DNA of 64,000 nucleotides. It comes from Arcanobacterium buesumense (lineage in GTDB: Bacteria; Actinomycetota; Actinomycetes; Actinomycetales; Actinomycetaceae). Shown piece after piece: positions 11,339-21,073 of this stretch. Below the pieces are notes generated by a model, which was not told where the DNA came from, ran no database searches, and worked only from the letters and a program-made list of their open reading frames with translations. Position 1 is the stretch's first letter. Each line of letters begins with the position of its first letter. The stretch covers positions 124,001 to 188,000 of the forward strand of contig NZ_CP050804.1 in NCBI RefSeq assembly GCF_012563545.1, written 5' to 3'. The position numbers were made by a program, and so were the translations under genes.

Positions 11339-12121
11339 TCACACCACGCGAGTGAAGAATTCCTTCGCGCGCGCACTTTGCGGACGATCAAAAACATCTT
11401 CTGGCGTGCCAGCTTCGATGATCTTACCGTCGTCCATCACAATAACCTGATCGGAAACTTCGCGGGCGAAGCCCATCTCATGTGTCACCACAACCATCGT
11501 CATACCCTCGTGCGCCAAATCCTGCATCACTGCAAGCACTTCACCAACAAGCTCTGGATCTAGTGCCGAGGTCGGCTCATCAAACAACATTAATTCCGGT
11601 TCCATCGCCAACGCGCGTGCAATCGCCACCCGCTGCTGCTGGCCACCGGAAAGCTCAGCCGGATAGTGTTCCATTCGGTCAGCTAATCCAACTCGGTCTA
11701 GCAACTTCTCGGCCTGAGTACGTGCCTGTGCAACCGGCTTACCCAACACGTGAACCGGTGCTTCCATCACGTTCTCCAACGCCGTCTTATGCGGGAAAAG
11801 ATTGAACCGTTGGAATACCATCCCGATTTTAGCGCGCTGCGCAGCGGCCTGCTTAGCGGTCAGCTCATACAGCTTGCCATCTTTTTCCCGGTAACCCATC
11901 AGCATGTCGTCAACATAAATCGATCCAGCCTGAATAGCCTCCAAAAGATTAATGCACCGAAGCATAGTAGATTTACCCGAACCAGACGGACCCAAAATTG
12001 ACGTCACCGTTCCCGGCTGCACATCGAACGATACGCCCTTCAACACATGCAGATCGCCAAAAAACTTATGGACGTCGGTGACGCGCACCTTCGGCTTTGT
12101 TTCAAACACAGTAGTCATCAT
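11339..12121 (-). CDS. Polar amino-acid ABC transporter ATPase
   Basis: 260 aa, GlnQ/PAAT subfamily. Walker [11 protein letters not shown]-loop [11 protein letters not shown], signature LSGGQQQR and Walker [13 protein letters not shown] are all intact. It is the last gene of a binding protein-permease-ATPase operon on the minus strand. The substrate is a polar amino acid or dipeptide-like compound; the sequence does not say which. Confidence 0.95.
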   Translation of the reverse strand: MMTTVFETKPKVRVTDVHKFFGDLHVLKGVSFDVQPGTVTSILGPSGSGKSTMLRCINLLEAIQAGSIYVDDMLMGYREKDGKLYELTAKQAAAQRAKIGMVFQRFNLFPHKTALENVMEAPVHVLGKPVAQARTQAEKLLDRVGLADRMEHYPAELSGGQQQRVAIARALAMEPELMLFDEPTSALDPELVGEVLAVMQDLAHEGMTMVVVTHEMGFAREVSDQVIVMDDGKIIEAGTPEDVFDRPQSARAKEFFTRVV

Positions 12122-12133
12122 TAATCTCCTAAA

Positions 12134-13108
12134 TCACGGAGTGTATTCGGCGAACGGATCATCCGTCGTTGTCTGTGAAGCATTGATCGCTGCTTGGCGA
12201 CTTGCCCGAGTTTTCTTTGTCCCGCGTGCGTTTGCAGTGGACGACTCATTCGACGTACCACGCCCGTAAAACTTCTCCACATAATACTGGCCTACCATCA
12301 AAACAGACGTGACTGATAGGTACCAGATAGCGGCAACCAGCAAGAACGGAATTGGCTGGAAGGAAGAAAAACCACTCGCATTCGTCACATGAGTTAATTC
12401 AAGTGACAGTGGAACTGCCGTCACCAACGACGTCGTCTTCAACATTGAAATAGTTTCGTTGCCCGTTGGCGGAACAATAACGCGCATCGCCTGCGGCAAA
12501 ATAATCCGCCACATGATCATGCCACTACTCATTCCAAGCGCTTTCGCGGCCTCTTCTTGGCCAGGATCTACAGAATTCAATCCGGATCGGACGATCTCTG
12601 CTAGGTATGCGCCTTCGTTAATGCCCAGCCCTAGCACAGCAAACAAGAACATTGTGTACTGGCGTTCGGCGAAAATATTATTCGGTGCGAAGGAGAAGAA
12701 ATCAACCACGCCTGGAATTCCAACCGTAATAGTTGGAAAGAGGGTGCCGATCAGTCCCCAGAAAATCAACTGGGTGTAAATCGGGGTACCTCGGAAGAAC
12801 CAAATATAGACGGTCGCCACTGAACGTAAGACTGGGTTATCCGACCGTCGCATGATCGCCATCGTCACTGCCAGGAGAATACCTAAAGACATCGCGGCCA
12901 CAGTGAGTGCTAGCGTCCAAGCTACACCCTTGATGATCTGAATCTTGAACAGATTGCCCCACACAACACTCCACTGGAATTGTGGATTAGTGACAAGCTG
13001 GTTAATGATCGCGTACGTGATAATGGCGACGATTGCCGCCGAAATCCACCGTCCCCAATGGCGAACGGGGACAGCATGGATGAGTTTCGGGGTCTCGTGT
13101 GACGGCAT
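12134..13108 (-). CDS. Polar amino-acid ABC transporter permease
   Basis: 324 aa. HisM/GlnP-type membrane subunit with the EAA loop EAAKALGMSSGMIMWRIILP. About five membrane helices follow a soluble N-terminal stretch; the charged C-terminal tail (~50 aa) is longer than usual. A single permease implies it works as a homodimer. It sits 12 bp before the ATPase gene. Confidence 0.94.
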   Translation of the reverse strand: MPSHETPKLIHAVPVRHWGRWISAAIVAIITYAIINQLVTNPQFQWSVVWGNLFKIQIIKGVAWTLALTVAAMSLGILLAVTMAIMRRSDNPVLRSVATVYIWFFRGTPIYTQLIFWGLIGTLFPTITVGIPGVVDFFSFAPNNIFAERQYTMFLFAVLGLGINEGAYLAEIVRSGLNSVDPGQEEAAKALGMSSGMIMWRIILPQAMRVIVPPTGNETISMLKTTSLVTAVPLSLELTHVTNASGFSSFQPIPFLLVAAIWYLSVTSVLMVGQYYVEKFYGRGTSNESSTANARGTKKTRASRQAAINASQTTTDDPFAEYTP

Positions 13109-13130
13109 GATTCGTCCTAGCTAGTGATAT

Positions 13131-14045
13131 TTACTTGGCTGGGTTGAGGGTCACGGAGGTGGCAACGCCATCCTTGATTCCCCATGTTTCAAAAATCTTG
13201 GCAAGATCGCCAGTATCGATGAGGTGCTGCAAGGCTTTGCCAACGGCTTCAGTCGTTGGGTCACCCTTTGGTGTTGCGATTGCCAGACCGACAACGTCGA
13301 GTGGCTTACCGACCTTTTCAATCTGTTGGTTGGTCTGCAAGATGGCAAAATCAACAACTGGGGTGTCAGCAAACATAGCATCGAGCTGGCCTTGGGCAAG
13401 TTCGAGACTGATCCGTGGTTGTTCAGATTGCCGTTGGATTTGAATAGGCTTGTCTTTGCAGTCAGCTGTGTTCATGTCAGTTAAGTATTCATCCATGGCT
13501 GTGCCGGTTTGAACACCTACTACTTTGCCGCATACATCTGCTGGATCAAAGTTCTTCGGGTTGCCTGCTGGGACTGCCCACTGCAGGCCGGCTTCATAAT
13601 ATTGCGTTAAGTCAACAGCTTCTTGCCGCTCCGGGTTTACTGAAATAGCGGCAATGCCTGCTTCATACGTGTTTCCAATACCGGGGATGACAGCAGCAAA
13701 TTCGGCGTTCTCCATAGTAACGTTAAGACCGAAGACTTTGCCAAGTGCGTTAGCTAAGTCAACATCGAATCCTTGCATGGTTTTGCCGTCTTGTCCATAA
13801 AATTCAGCAGGAGCGTAGAAAGCGTTGGTGCCGATGGTAAGTTTTCCATCCTTGGTGACGGATTCTGGCAATAGGGCGGCAATCTCGTCTACCTTTTCGA
13901 TTGCGGAAACATCAGTAGCGCGCACATCGCCATTAGTAGCTACGGCGTCGGTGGCATCGGTGGATGATGTTCCAGCGTCGGAGCCACAAGCGCCCAGGGT
14001 AAGTAGTAGTGCAGCGGCGGCTGCGGTAATCTTCAGGGTTTTCAT
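13131..14045 (-). CDS. Amino-acid ABC transporter substrate-binding lipoprotein
   Basis: 304 aa. Lipoprotein signal peptide with lipobox LGAC at about residue 20, then a family 3 solute-binding fold. Visible segments are the GFDVDLANALG start and the domain-swap GVQTGTAMDEYL. ATG at 14045 follows GAGGAG by 5 nt, so upstream in-frame starts are rejected. First gene of the operon. An AGTATA/TATACT inverted repeat lies about 50 bp upstream. Confidence 0.94.
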   Translation of the reverse strand: MKTLKITAAAAALLLTLGACGSDAGTSSTDATDAVATNGDVRATDVSAIEKVDEIAALLPESVTKDGKLTIGTNAFYAPAEFYGQDGKTMQGFDVDLANALGKVFGLNVTMENAEFAAVIPGIGNTYEAGIAAISVNPERQEAVDLTQYYEAGLQWAVPAGNPKNFDPADVCGKVVGVQTGTAMDEYLTDMNTADCKDKPIQIQRQSEQPRISLELAQGQLDAMFADTPVVDFAILQTNQQIEKVGKPLDVVGLAIATPKGDPTTEAVGKALQHLIDTGDLAKIFETWGIKDGVATSVTLNPAK

Positions 14046-14095
14046 GGTTTCTCCTCGCGGATGGATTTTCGGGTTGGCATTGCGCCAATAATGAA

Positions 14096-14119
14096 AGTAT
14101 ATACATAACTCCGTATACT
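14096..14119. promoter_or_regulatory. Inverted repeat in the amino-acid ABC promoter region
   Basis: AGTATA (14096-14101) and TATACT (14114-14119) form a perfect 6-bp inverted repeat 51 bp before the start codon. The AT-rich minus-strand sequence could hold the -10. It may be an operator, the promoter itself, or chance. Confidence 0.35.
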
Positions 14120-14182
14120 TATACAGTATTCTGTGAGTAAGATAGGGCACATTCTACGATTGTGTATGGAAAGATGTGCAGT

Positions 14183-14239
14183 AAAAGGGGCAATAGCGCA
14201 AACCTCGTCGTATATGAACGAGGTTTGCGCTATTGCCCC
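14183..14239 (-). terminator. hrpA terminator, 22-bp perfect stem
   Basis: Positions 14187-14208 pair perfectly with 14218-14239 (GGGGCAATAG... against ...CTATTGCCCC) around a 9-nt loop. On the minus strand a TTTT run follows directly. It lies between the hrpA stop (14358) and the amino-acid ABC promoter. The remaining 14240-14357 of this 312-bp gap shows nothing else recognisable. Confidence 0.85.
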
Positions 14240-14357
14240 ATTCGGTGCTGAAGAAAATGAGGAAGGAGTGAGTTTAGATGGGGTGTAGGTCGGCCTTGGT
14301 GGGATATGGGTGAATTCGGACAGGGTGCAGGCTGGAGTGACAGCCCAGCTAGTCCAG

Positions 14358-17300
14358 CTACCCGAGCAGTTTTCGGATTCGCTGCACGGACACCTTGCCA
14401 TGAGTTCCTAACTGCTGGGCAAAAAGCGAAACACGCAGTTCCTCAATCATCCAGCGAGCCTTCACTAAAGCCGCGGCACGCTGCGGATCATAGCTTCCCA
14501 TTGCCTGCCGTTCCTTATCAACTTCATCGCTAATTTCGCCAACCTGCCACGCCAGCGAATCATCAGCCGGATTCGTTGGTGCCTTCTCTAACCGAATTCG
14601 CGCGGCATTGAGGTAGCGCGGAAGATGCGCGAGGTACTCGCTTGGAGTTCTTCGAATAAAACCATCAGAAACGAGGCGGGTTACATAGTCACGAACGTCA
14701 GTTACCGTATTGATCAGTGCCAGCGAGGATGTGGTGCGCAATAAGCTATCAACCTCCCCGTATGCCTCCAAGACCCGAACCACGATCTGTGCGATCCGAT
14801 AGATTTCATCTTCGAATCGGTCACGTAACCACGTACGTAGTGACTCATAGTCGCTACGATGACGGAGCGTACCTAGTGGTTTCTTATTTTCGTGAGCCCA
14901 CTGGTCAGCCAGATTACGAATAGCAGCAACATGAAGATCAGTGATGAGCGCGCTGGTAGTGGGGTAGGTGGATGCCGCCATCGCTAAAGATTCGCGCCCG
15001 GTCCATCGGCTGGTGATACGTGCTTCTGGTAGGGCAAGCTCAGTAGTGAGGAGTCGGATAATCCCATGCCGGTGGTCGCGTACCTGTTCTGCCGGCTCAG
15101 CTAGTACTCGCAGTTCTACGCTAAAGCCGCTTTTCCCTGGCGTTTCAACTAAAGCGGGATAGCCGCGAATCGTCAGGCCATGAGCGCCAGTGGTTTCAAT
15201 GCTAGCGGGAATTTCGTCACCATCAAGTTTCGGCCAGGTGGTGAGATGACGTTGAGTAAACGCTTCAGTTATCCCTGGTTCGGTTAACTCTGCTTCAAGA
15301 GCCTGAGAGACAGCTTTTTTGACGACGTGTTCGACGGCGGTGCGCGTTTGCGGAGCAAGCGAGCGTTGTAAATATTCGACGGAGTTTCCTTCATCCAACA
15401 CTGCGCCACGTTCGGAGCGCACCCGGAAGTTAATAGTCAAATGTCCAGGCAATACGACATCCGCCCAGGAATCGTCTTCGATCTCGATTCCGCGCAGGTC
15501 GCGTACCGCCATAGTAAATGCGTCTTGGAAACTCATTGCACCGGTTTGGCCGTGCGCCACGCTTTCCCAGTCGGGAAGTTCGCTGCGAATTTGCCGAGCA
15601 ACATCGGGTGCCGGCACGAGGTGACGCCGAATCCGTTTAGGAAGTGCCCGAATAGTAGCAATAACGAGTTCGTCGAGCATACCGGGAACAAGCCAATCGA
15701 AGCCATCATCGGTGAGTTGAGGAAGCAAAGTTACCGGTATGTCAATCGTGAGTCCGTCGGCATGTGAACCGGGCACAAAGGTATAGTCAATTGGCAACGT
15801 GACATCGCCTTGTACCCATTCAGTAGGGAAGTCGTCATCGGATGCATCGGTTTCGCCAAGCAAAAACTCGCGCGTGAAGGTGAGCAGGTCCGGACGGTTA
15901 TGCCGTTCCTTCTTCCACCAGGAATCGAAGTGGCGTGCTGAGACGATGGACTCGGGGATGCGTTCGTCGAAAAATACGTATTGGGCATCCTCATCAGCTA
16001 CAAGAGCGTGACTTCGCAACCGTTCTTCAACTTCGCGGGCGTCGTCGAGCGCGGCCTTGTTGTCTTTAATAAACCGGTGATGTGTGCGCCATTGGCCTTC
16101 CACAAGTGCGTGCCGGATAAACATCTCACGGGCAAGTTCACGTGCGGACGGTGTGCCAACGGAAGATAGTAACACTTGCCGATCGGCAGTAACGGTCAAT
16201 CCGTAGAGTAGGACTTTTTCGTGTACTTTCGCCGCTCCGTCGCGGGTGGACCAGAACGGGTCGGAGTAGGTGCGTTTGATCAGATGTGCGCCCACCCGCT
16301 CGATCCAGGCTGGATCAATTTTGGCTACGGTGCGTGCAAAAAGCCGTGATGTTTCAACCAGTTCAGCGGCCATCACCCAGTCCGGAGTGCGCCGAGCAAG
16401 CCCAGATCCAGGCCAGGTGACGAAGTGGGTGCCACGCGCACCAAGATAGTCACGTTTGCGTTGATCGTAGGAGCCGACGTTAGAAAGCAAGCCTACAAGG
16501 AGGGAGCGGTGGATCGCATCAGCCGCCGGCGCATCAGCCGAAGCACCCACAGCTTTGACCGCATGGATGACATCGCGATGTTGGCTGACGTCGTTATGTT
16601 TGTCGCGTGCTTGCTGGATTTGCGCAGGGGTTGGCAGGGCAATGTTTTTCAGCGTGATGCCTAGCGGTTTGGCCAGTTCGCGCAACTGGGCGACGACGTC
16701 TTGCCACTCGCGGAACCGCAACCAGTTCACATACTCAGCTCGGCACATGCGCCGGAATGCGGAACCAGACAGGTCGCGTTGCTGGGTACGTAAATACCGC
16801 CACAGATTCAAGTAGGCTAAGAAGTCCGAGCTGGGTTCGGTAAAGCGGGCGTGAAGCTGATCGGCTTGCGCCTTATATTCGGCAGGGCGCTCGCGGACAT
16901 CTTGGACGGACATGGCGGCAACCAACACAAGTACTTCGGTGGCGGCGCCATTATCTACCGCGGCAAGGAGCATTCGCCCCAGTCGCGGATCGATTGGTAA
17001 TCGAGCAAGTTTGCGCCCAATTTTAGTCAGCACGGGAGTTCGGGTATCGGGTTCGAGGGCGCCGATTTCTTCCAATAGTTGGATGCCGGCGCGTACGGCT
17101 TTCAGGTCCGGCGGATCGATGAAAGGGAAGTCGGCAACCGTGCCTAATCCGAGCGATGCCATCTGTAAAATGACTGCCGCTAGCGAGGTGCGCTGGATTT
17201 CTGGCTCAGTAAATTCTGGCCGGGAGGTGAAGTCTTCTTCAGAATAAAGCCGGATAGCAATACCGTCAGCCACGCGACCAGAACGGCCCGAGCGTTGATT

Positions 17301-18500
17301 AGCAGAGGCTTGCGAAATTGGCTCAATGGGCAGGCGTTGGACTTTGGTGCGTGGCGAATAGCGTGAAATTCGTGCGGTTCCGGGGTCAATGACATAGCGG
17401 ATTCCGGGCACGGTCAACGATGTTTCGGCAATGTTGGTGGCCAGCACGATGCGCCGATAGTTGTGTGGTTGGAAGATGCGTTGTTGTTCGGCCGCTGATA
17501 GTCGAGCGTATAGTGGCATGATTTCGACGGCTCCAGGTACGGAGGAGTGGCCGCCTGGTTCAATGAATCGGTTGCCGAGTTCGTCTTTGAACGCTTTGAA
17601 TGTTTCGCGGATTTCGCCTTCGCCGGAGAGGAAGACGAGGATATCGCCAGGTCCTTCGTTCATGAGTTCGTCGGCGGCATCGATAATTCCGGTGATTTGG
17701 TCGTGGGCTTCTTCGCGACTGAGGTATTCGGCGTTTTCGCCGCTTGGCAGTGTCTCGGTTTCGCCGTCGAGCGGACGGTATCGAATGTCGACGGGGAAGG
17801 TACGTCCAGAGACTTCGATAACTGGGGCGACGACGTCGTCACCTCCGTTGTGAATAAACCGCCCGAAGTGTTGTGCGAACCGTTGGGAATCGATGGTTGC
17901 GGAGGTGATGATGAGTTTGAGATCGGGGCGTTTGGGGAGGAGTTGGGCGAGGTAGCCCATAAGGAAATCAATGTTGAGGGAGCGTTCGTGGGCTTCGTCG
18001 ATGATGATGGTGTCGTAGCGGCGCAGCATCGGGTCGGATTGGATTTCGGCGAGCAGAATGCCGTCTGTCATGAGTTTAACGAGCGTGGTGGGGGAGACTT
18101 CTTCGGTGAAGCGTACGTGGTATCCGATTGGTCCGCCGAGTTCGACGTCGAGTTCGTCGCAGATTCGCTGAGCCACTGCGCGGGCGGCGATTCGTCGGGG
18201 CTGGGTGTGGCCAATCATTCCACTGATTCCGCGCCCGAGTTCGAGGCACATTTTAGGAAGCTGAGTGGTTTTTCCGGAACCGGTTTCGCCAGCGATAATC
18301 ACGACTTGGTTAGCTGCGATGGCCGCCATGATATCGGCGCGCCGGGCTGAGACGGGAAGCTGTTCCGGATAACTGATGTCTGGGACGCTGGCTTTGCGGG
18401 CAGCGAGTTGTTCGGGGGTGAAGGGGCGTGGACCGCGTTGGGATTGTGCGTGGCGTCGAGGCCGACGGTGCTTGGCTGAATGGCATTTTTCGGTAGACAT
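14358..18500 (-). CDS. hrpA: ATP-dependent RNA helicase HrpA
   Basis: 1380 aa, full length for HrpA. DEAH-box helicase core: Walker A GETGSGKT (71-78), DEAH (167-170), SAT motif, and QRSGRSGR as motif VI. Helicase-associated and OB-fold regions follow, then the long DUF3418-type C-terminal domain that marks HrpA rather than shorter DEAH proteins. HrpA acts in rRNA/mRNA processing and, in E. coli, rescue of collided ribosomes. The basic N-terminus (residues 8-25) may bind RNA. Monocistronic by position, with its own terminator. Confidence 0.95.
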   Translation of the reverse strand: MSTEKCHSAKHRRPRRHAQSQRGPRPFTPEQLAARKASVPDISYPEQLPVSARRADIMAAIAANQVVIIAGETGSGKTTQLPKMCLELGRGISGMIGHTQPRRIAARAVAQRICDELDVELGGPIGYHVRFTEEVSPTTLVKLMTDGILLAEIQSDPMLRRYDTIIIDEAHERSLNIDFLMGYLAQLLPKRPDLKLIITSATIDSQRFAQHFGRFIHNGGDDVVAPVIEVSGRTFPVDIRYRPLDGETETLPSGENAEYLSREEAHDQITGIIDAADELMNEGPGDILVFLSGEGEIRETFKAFKDELGNRFIEPGGHSSVPGAVEIMPLYARLSAAEQQRIFQPHNYRRIVLATNIAETSLTVPGIRYVIDPGTARISRYSPRTKVQRLPIEPISQASANQRSGRSGRVADGIAIRLYSEEDFTSRPEFTEPEIQRTSLAAVILQMASLGLGTVADFPFIDPPDLKAVRAGIQLLEEIGALEPDTRTPVLTKIGRKLARLPIDPRLGRMLLAAVDNGAATEVLVLVAAMSVQDVRERPAEYKAQADQLHARFTEPSSDFLAYLNLWRYLRTQQRDLSGSAFRRMCRAEYVNWLRFREWQDVVAQLRELAKPLGITLKNIALPTPAQIQQARDKHNDVSQHRDVIHAVKAVGASADAPAADAIHRSLLVGLLSNVGSYDQRKRDYLGARGTHFVTWPGSGLARRTPDWVMAAELVETSRLFARTVAKIDPAWIERVGAHLIKRTYSDPFWSTRDGAAKVHEKVLLYGLTVTADRQVLLSSVGTPSARELAREMFIRHALVEGQWRTHHRFIKDNKAALDDAREVEERLRSHALVADEDAQYVFFDERIPESIVSARHFDSWWKKERHNRPDLLTFTREFLLGETDASDDDFPTEWVQGDVTLPIDYTFVPGSHADGLTIDIPVTLLPQLTDDGFDWLVPGMLDELVIATIRALPKRIRRHLVPAPDVARQIRSELPDWESVAHGQTGAMSFQDAFTMAVRDLRGIEIEDDSWADVVLPGHLTINFRVRSERGAVLDEGNSVEYLQRSLAPQTRTAVEHVVKKAVSQALEAELTEPGITEAFTQRHLTTWPKLDGDEIPASIETTGAHGLTIRGYPALVETPGKSGFSVELRVLAEPAEQVRDHRHGIIRLLTTELALPEARITSRWTGRESLAMAASTYPTTSALITDLHVAAIRNLADQWAHENKKPLGTLRHRSDYESLRTWLRDRFEDEIYRIAQIVVRVLEAYGEVDSLLRTTSSLALINTVTDVRDYVTRLVSDGFIRRTPSEYLAHLPRYLNAARIRLEKAPTNPADDSLAWQVGEISDEVDKERQAMGSYDPQRAAALVKARWMIEELRVSLFAQQLGTHGKVSVQRIRKLLG

Positions 18501-18661
18501 CGTGTTCTATTTTCTCACGTTCTTGGCAACTTGTCAGGGCTGTTAGTGTAGCGGATGTGGGCAAGGTGACGTGGCGAAGATGTGCTTGGGGGTGCGTGCT
18601 GGGAGGTGCTGGTTCTGTAGTGGTTTACACTTATGGATGCACGTGTTTTATGGAGGGTTGA

Positions 18662-19687
18662 ATGAAATTTATTTGGGCGTTCATTTCACTGCTTATTGCC
18701 GGAGTGGCGTTGGTGTCACTGCGCCCCGATATGTTTCCGTATGTTAGTGATTTTGTTTTAATCACACCGATTGCGCAGATTATGTCGATGCGGTTTTGGA
18801 TTGGTGCAGTACTGATTTTTAGTGCCGTGGTTTTAGCCGTGTTTGCGTTGGTACGATACAAGTTGCTGAACATGGGCCGGATTGCGGGATTGTTAGCATT
18901 GGTGTTATTTGTGGGAAGTTTTGGTCAATTTGGCGTCTTGATAGCACGCGGCGTGGCTCACCCAAGTCAATTGGCTCCGGATCGTGGAGTATCGTTTACT
19001 TCGCCAGGAAATGGTGAAATCACTGTGTTGTCGTATAACACGCTAGGTGGGAAGACGACGACTGAGCAGATCGTGCAACTGGTAGAAGATAACGGTGTTG
19101 ATGTGGTTGTTTTGCCGGAGACAGGGCATAAACGTGGTCAGGATATTGTTCGCCGTCTTGCCGAACATGGCATGAGTTTCCAGCAGTTTGATACACATAC
19201 ATCGGAGTATGATCCAGAATTTCGCTCCACACTTCTTCTTGTTTCGACAGCGCTTGGTGAATACGAGCAAACTAATGATGCGCCGGTTGATTCAGCGGCA
19301 GTTTCGGCTCGTCCGGTTGATGGCAATGGTCCAGAATTGATCGGAGTGCATCCCATTGCGCCACTGCCTGCCTTGATGGATCAGTGGCGGGCTGAAACTT
19401 ACGCGGTGTATTCGCAGTGCGACAAGACGAATTTTATTATGGCGGGCGATTTTAATTCCACGATTGATCATCAGTTAGCACACGGCTTTTCTTGTGGTGA
19501 TGGGGCACGCGATGCAGGTTCGGGTGCGGTTGGTACCTGGCCATTGACTACCCCAGCATTATTATCTGCACCAATAGATCGAGTTCTTCATGACGGGCAA
19601 CATTTTCAGGGCACAGATGCGGCGGTTGTGCAGGTTGGAGAATCAGATCACCGCGGACTTTTGGTTCGGCTCGGGCCGACGAAGTAG
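18662..19687 (+). CDS. Membrane-anchored endonuclease/exonuclease/phosphatase family protein
   Basis: 341 aa. Three N-terminal membrane helices (about residues 4-24, 38-62, 70-95) are followed by an EEP domain outside or at the membrane. Motifs are LSYNTLG, VVLPETG (metal-binding Glu), AGDFNSTIDH and the terminal ESDHRGLL (Asp-His). The fold cleaves phosphodiesters or phosphate esters; the substrate is unknown. ATG at 18662 follows GGAGG. Confidence 0.88.
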   Translation: MKFIWAFISLLIAGVALVSLRPDMFPYVSDFVLITPIAQIMSMRFWIGAVLIFSAVVLAVFALVRYKLLNMGRIAGLLALVLFVGSFGQFGVLIARGVAHPSQLAPDRGVSFTSPGNGEITVLSYNTLGGKTTTEQIVQLVEDNGVDVVVLPETGHKRGQDIVRRLAEHGMSFQQFDTHTSEYDPEFRSTLLLVSTALGEYEQTNDAPVDSAAVSARPVDGNGPELIGVHPIAPLPALMDQWRAETYAVYSQCDKTNFIMAGDFNSTIDHQLAHGFSCGDGARDAGSGAVGTWPLTTPALLSAPIDRVLHDGQHFQGTDAAVVQVGESDHRGLLVRLGPTK

Positions 19688-19747
19688 ACTAATAGCAGGC
19701 ACGACGGTTGTTTTGCTAGATAATTTGGAATAGAAAGAAGGACTATT

Positions 19748-19936
19748 ATGCGATTAATGCGAACATTAATCATCGCTGGTGGCGCTTACGTGTTGGGTGC
19801 TAAGGCTGGCCATGAGCGTTATGAACAGATCGTAGACGTGGCTTCGAAGCTATGGAACTCTTCGCCGCTTGGTAGTTTTTCTGCTCCGAACCGAGACACA
19901 GTCAACGAAATCGTTGTTGAAGACGATAATCTTTAA
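19748..19936 (+). CDS. Small membrane-associated protein, GAKAGHERYEQI type
   Basis: 62 aa. A short hydrophobic N-terminus (TLIIAGGAYVLGAKAG) precedes RYEQI, a pattern common to small actinobacterial proteins of unknown role. A GAAAGAAGGA ribosome site precedes the ATG. It follows the EEP gene by 60 bp and overlaps the end of the convergent App1-like gene by 4 bp. Confidence 0.75.
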   Translation: MRLMRTLIIAGGAYVLGAKAGHERYEQIVDVASKLWNSSPLGSFSAPNRDTVNEIVVEDDNL

Positions 19937-21045
19937 TAATTAAGCCGATGGCGACGAGCCAGAGTATCTAGCTCGTAGCCATCTTTACCGCGGATGATTG
20001 GTACGCCATCGTCCGCGGTATCTTTATCATCGCGGTCCTTACGATAGGCTTCGGGTGATCCGTGAGAAAGCACGTGCTCAACAGGGTTGAGTTCACGCAA
20101 CGCGATTCCCCGTACCCGTGACGGGTGTTCACGGGCAAGTTCGTCATAAATGTGCGGATCGTTTTGTCCGTCGTCGCCAACTAAAAACCATTCAATATTT
20201 GGGAACATAATCAGCAGGTTACGTAGCTGGTTTTTCTTATGTTCTTGGCCAGAACGGAATAGGCCGGTAGGGGTGGGGCCCCAGTCCGTCAGGAGCATGG
20301 GACCGATCGGCAAGTCATTGAGCTGGATAAAGTTAAGAAATGTGGAATAGGTATTCCACGCACCGGTCGATAGATAGAAAACGGGTGCATCAGGAGTGTT
20401 TGCAAGAAGTGTTTGGTAGAACTTGCTCATACCGGGAACAGCTTGGCGGGTATTGGTGTGTTTAACAAAGGAGTTCCAGGTGGCGAGCATGGCTCGGGGA
20501 AGCCAAGTGACAACGATGGTGTCATCAATATCAGATATGAGTCCAAGCTTGGTATGGGGAGAGACGATCATCAGTGGAGCATTGACTGGCTCGCCGGCAA
20601 CCGGAGTAATCAGTGCTTTGTGCCAGCCTGGTTGTAGTCCATGATTGTTGACGATGATATCCAAGTAACCACTTCGATCCGTTCGAGTGTGGATCGTTTG
20701 ATCACCAATAGTAACAGTAACGGGTAAGAATCCGACTTGCGTGGTGAAGAACTGCCGCCAACCACGTTCTGCTTCAGCTGCTTTTTCCTGAGCTAACGTA
20801 GCAATTTCTTGGACAAGATTTCCGGCATATTTATGGGTCAAATTAGGTAAAAAGGGCAATGTGAAAGGTTTTTTCTCCGCTTGTGGGTCAGCCATGACTG
20901 CACGGGCAAGTACCCGAACTGCGCTAGTGGATCCATATCCGGTATAGCCAATGATTTGCGGAAGCCACCCAGCATGGCGACGTTTGACGATGCCACGGCG
21001 GTTAATCGTGTCTTCGATTGTGCGTGCAATATGTGCTAAACCCAT
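19933..21045 (-). CDS. App1-type phosphatidate phosphatase domain protein (DUF2183)
   Basis: 370 aa. The C-terminal half has the HAD-like SDIDDTIV motif (DxDxT), FYLSTGAWN and a late FLVGDDGQND motif, as in App1/DUF2183 proteins. The N-terminal ~180 aa is a beta-rich region common to the bacterial family. The yeast member dephosphorylates phosphatidic acid; bacterial substrates are untested. No signal peptide. Single gene on the minus strand. Confidence 0.87.
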   Translation of the reverse strand: MGLAHIARTIEDTINRRGIVKRRHAGWLPQIIGYTGYGSTSAVRVLARAVMADPQAEKKPFTLPFLPNLTHKYAGNLVQEIATLAQEKAAEAERGWRQFFTTQVGFLPVTVTIGDQTIHTRTDRSGYLDIIVNNHGLQPGWHKALITPVAGEPVNAPLMIVSPHTKLGLISDIDDTIVVTWLPRAMLATWNSFVKHTNTRQAVPGMSKFYQTLLANTPDAPVFYLSTGAWNTYSTFLNFIQLNDLPIGPMLLTDWGPTPTGLFRSGQEHKKNQLRNLLIMFPNIEWFLVGDDGQNDPHIYDELAREHPSRVRGIALRELNPVEHVLSHGSPEAYRKDRDDKDTADDGVPIIRGKDGYELDTLARRHRLNY

Positions 21046-21073
21046 AGGGGTAGTCTATCGAAACTTCGCTTGG

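Noticed and set aside
17547-18350. Long open frame (267 codons) antisense to hrpA
   Set aside because: It mirrors the HrpA helicase core, has no ribosome site, and its composition follows the complementary codon pattern. hrpA motifs fix the other strand.
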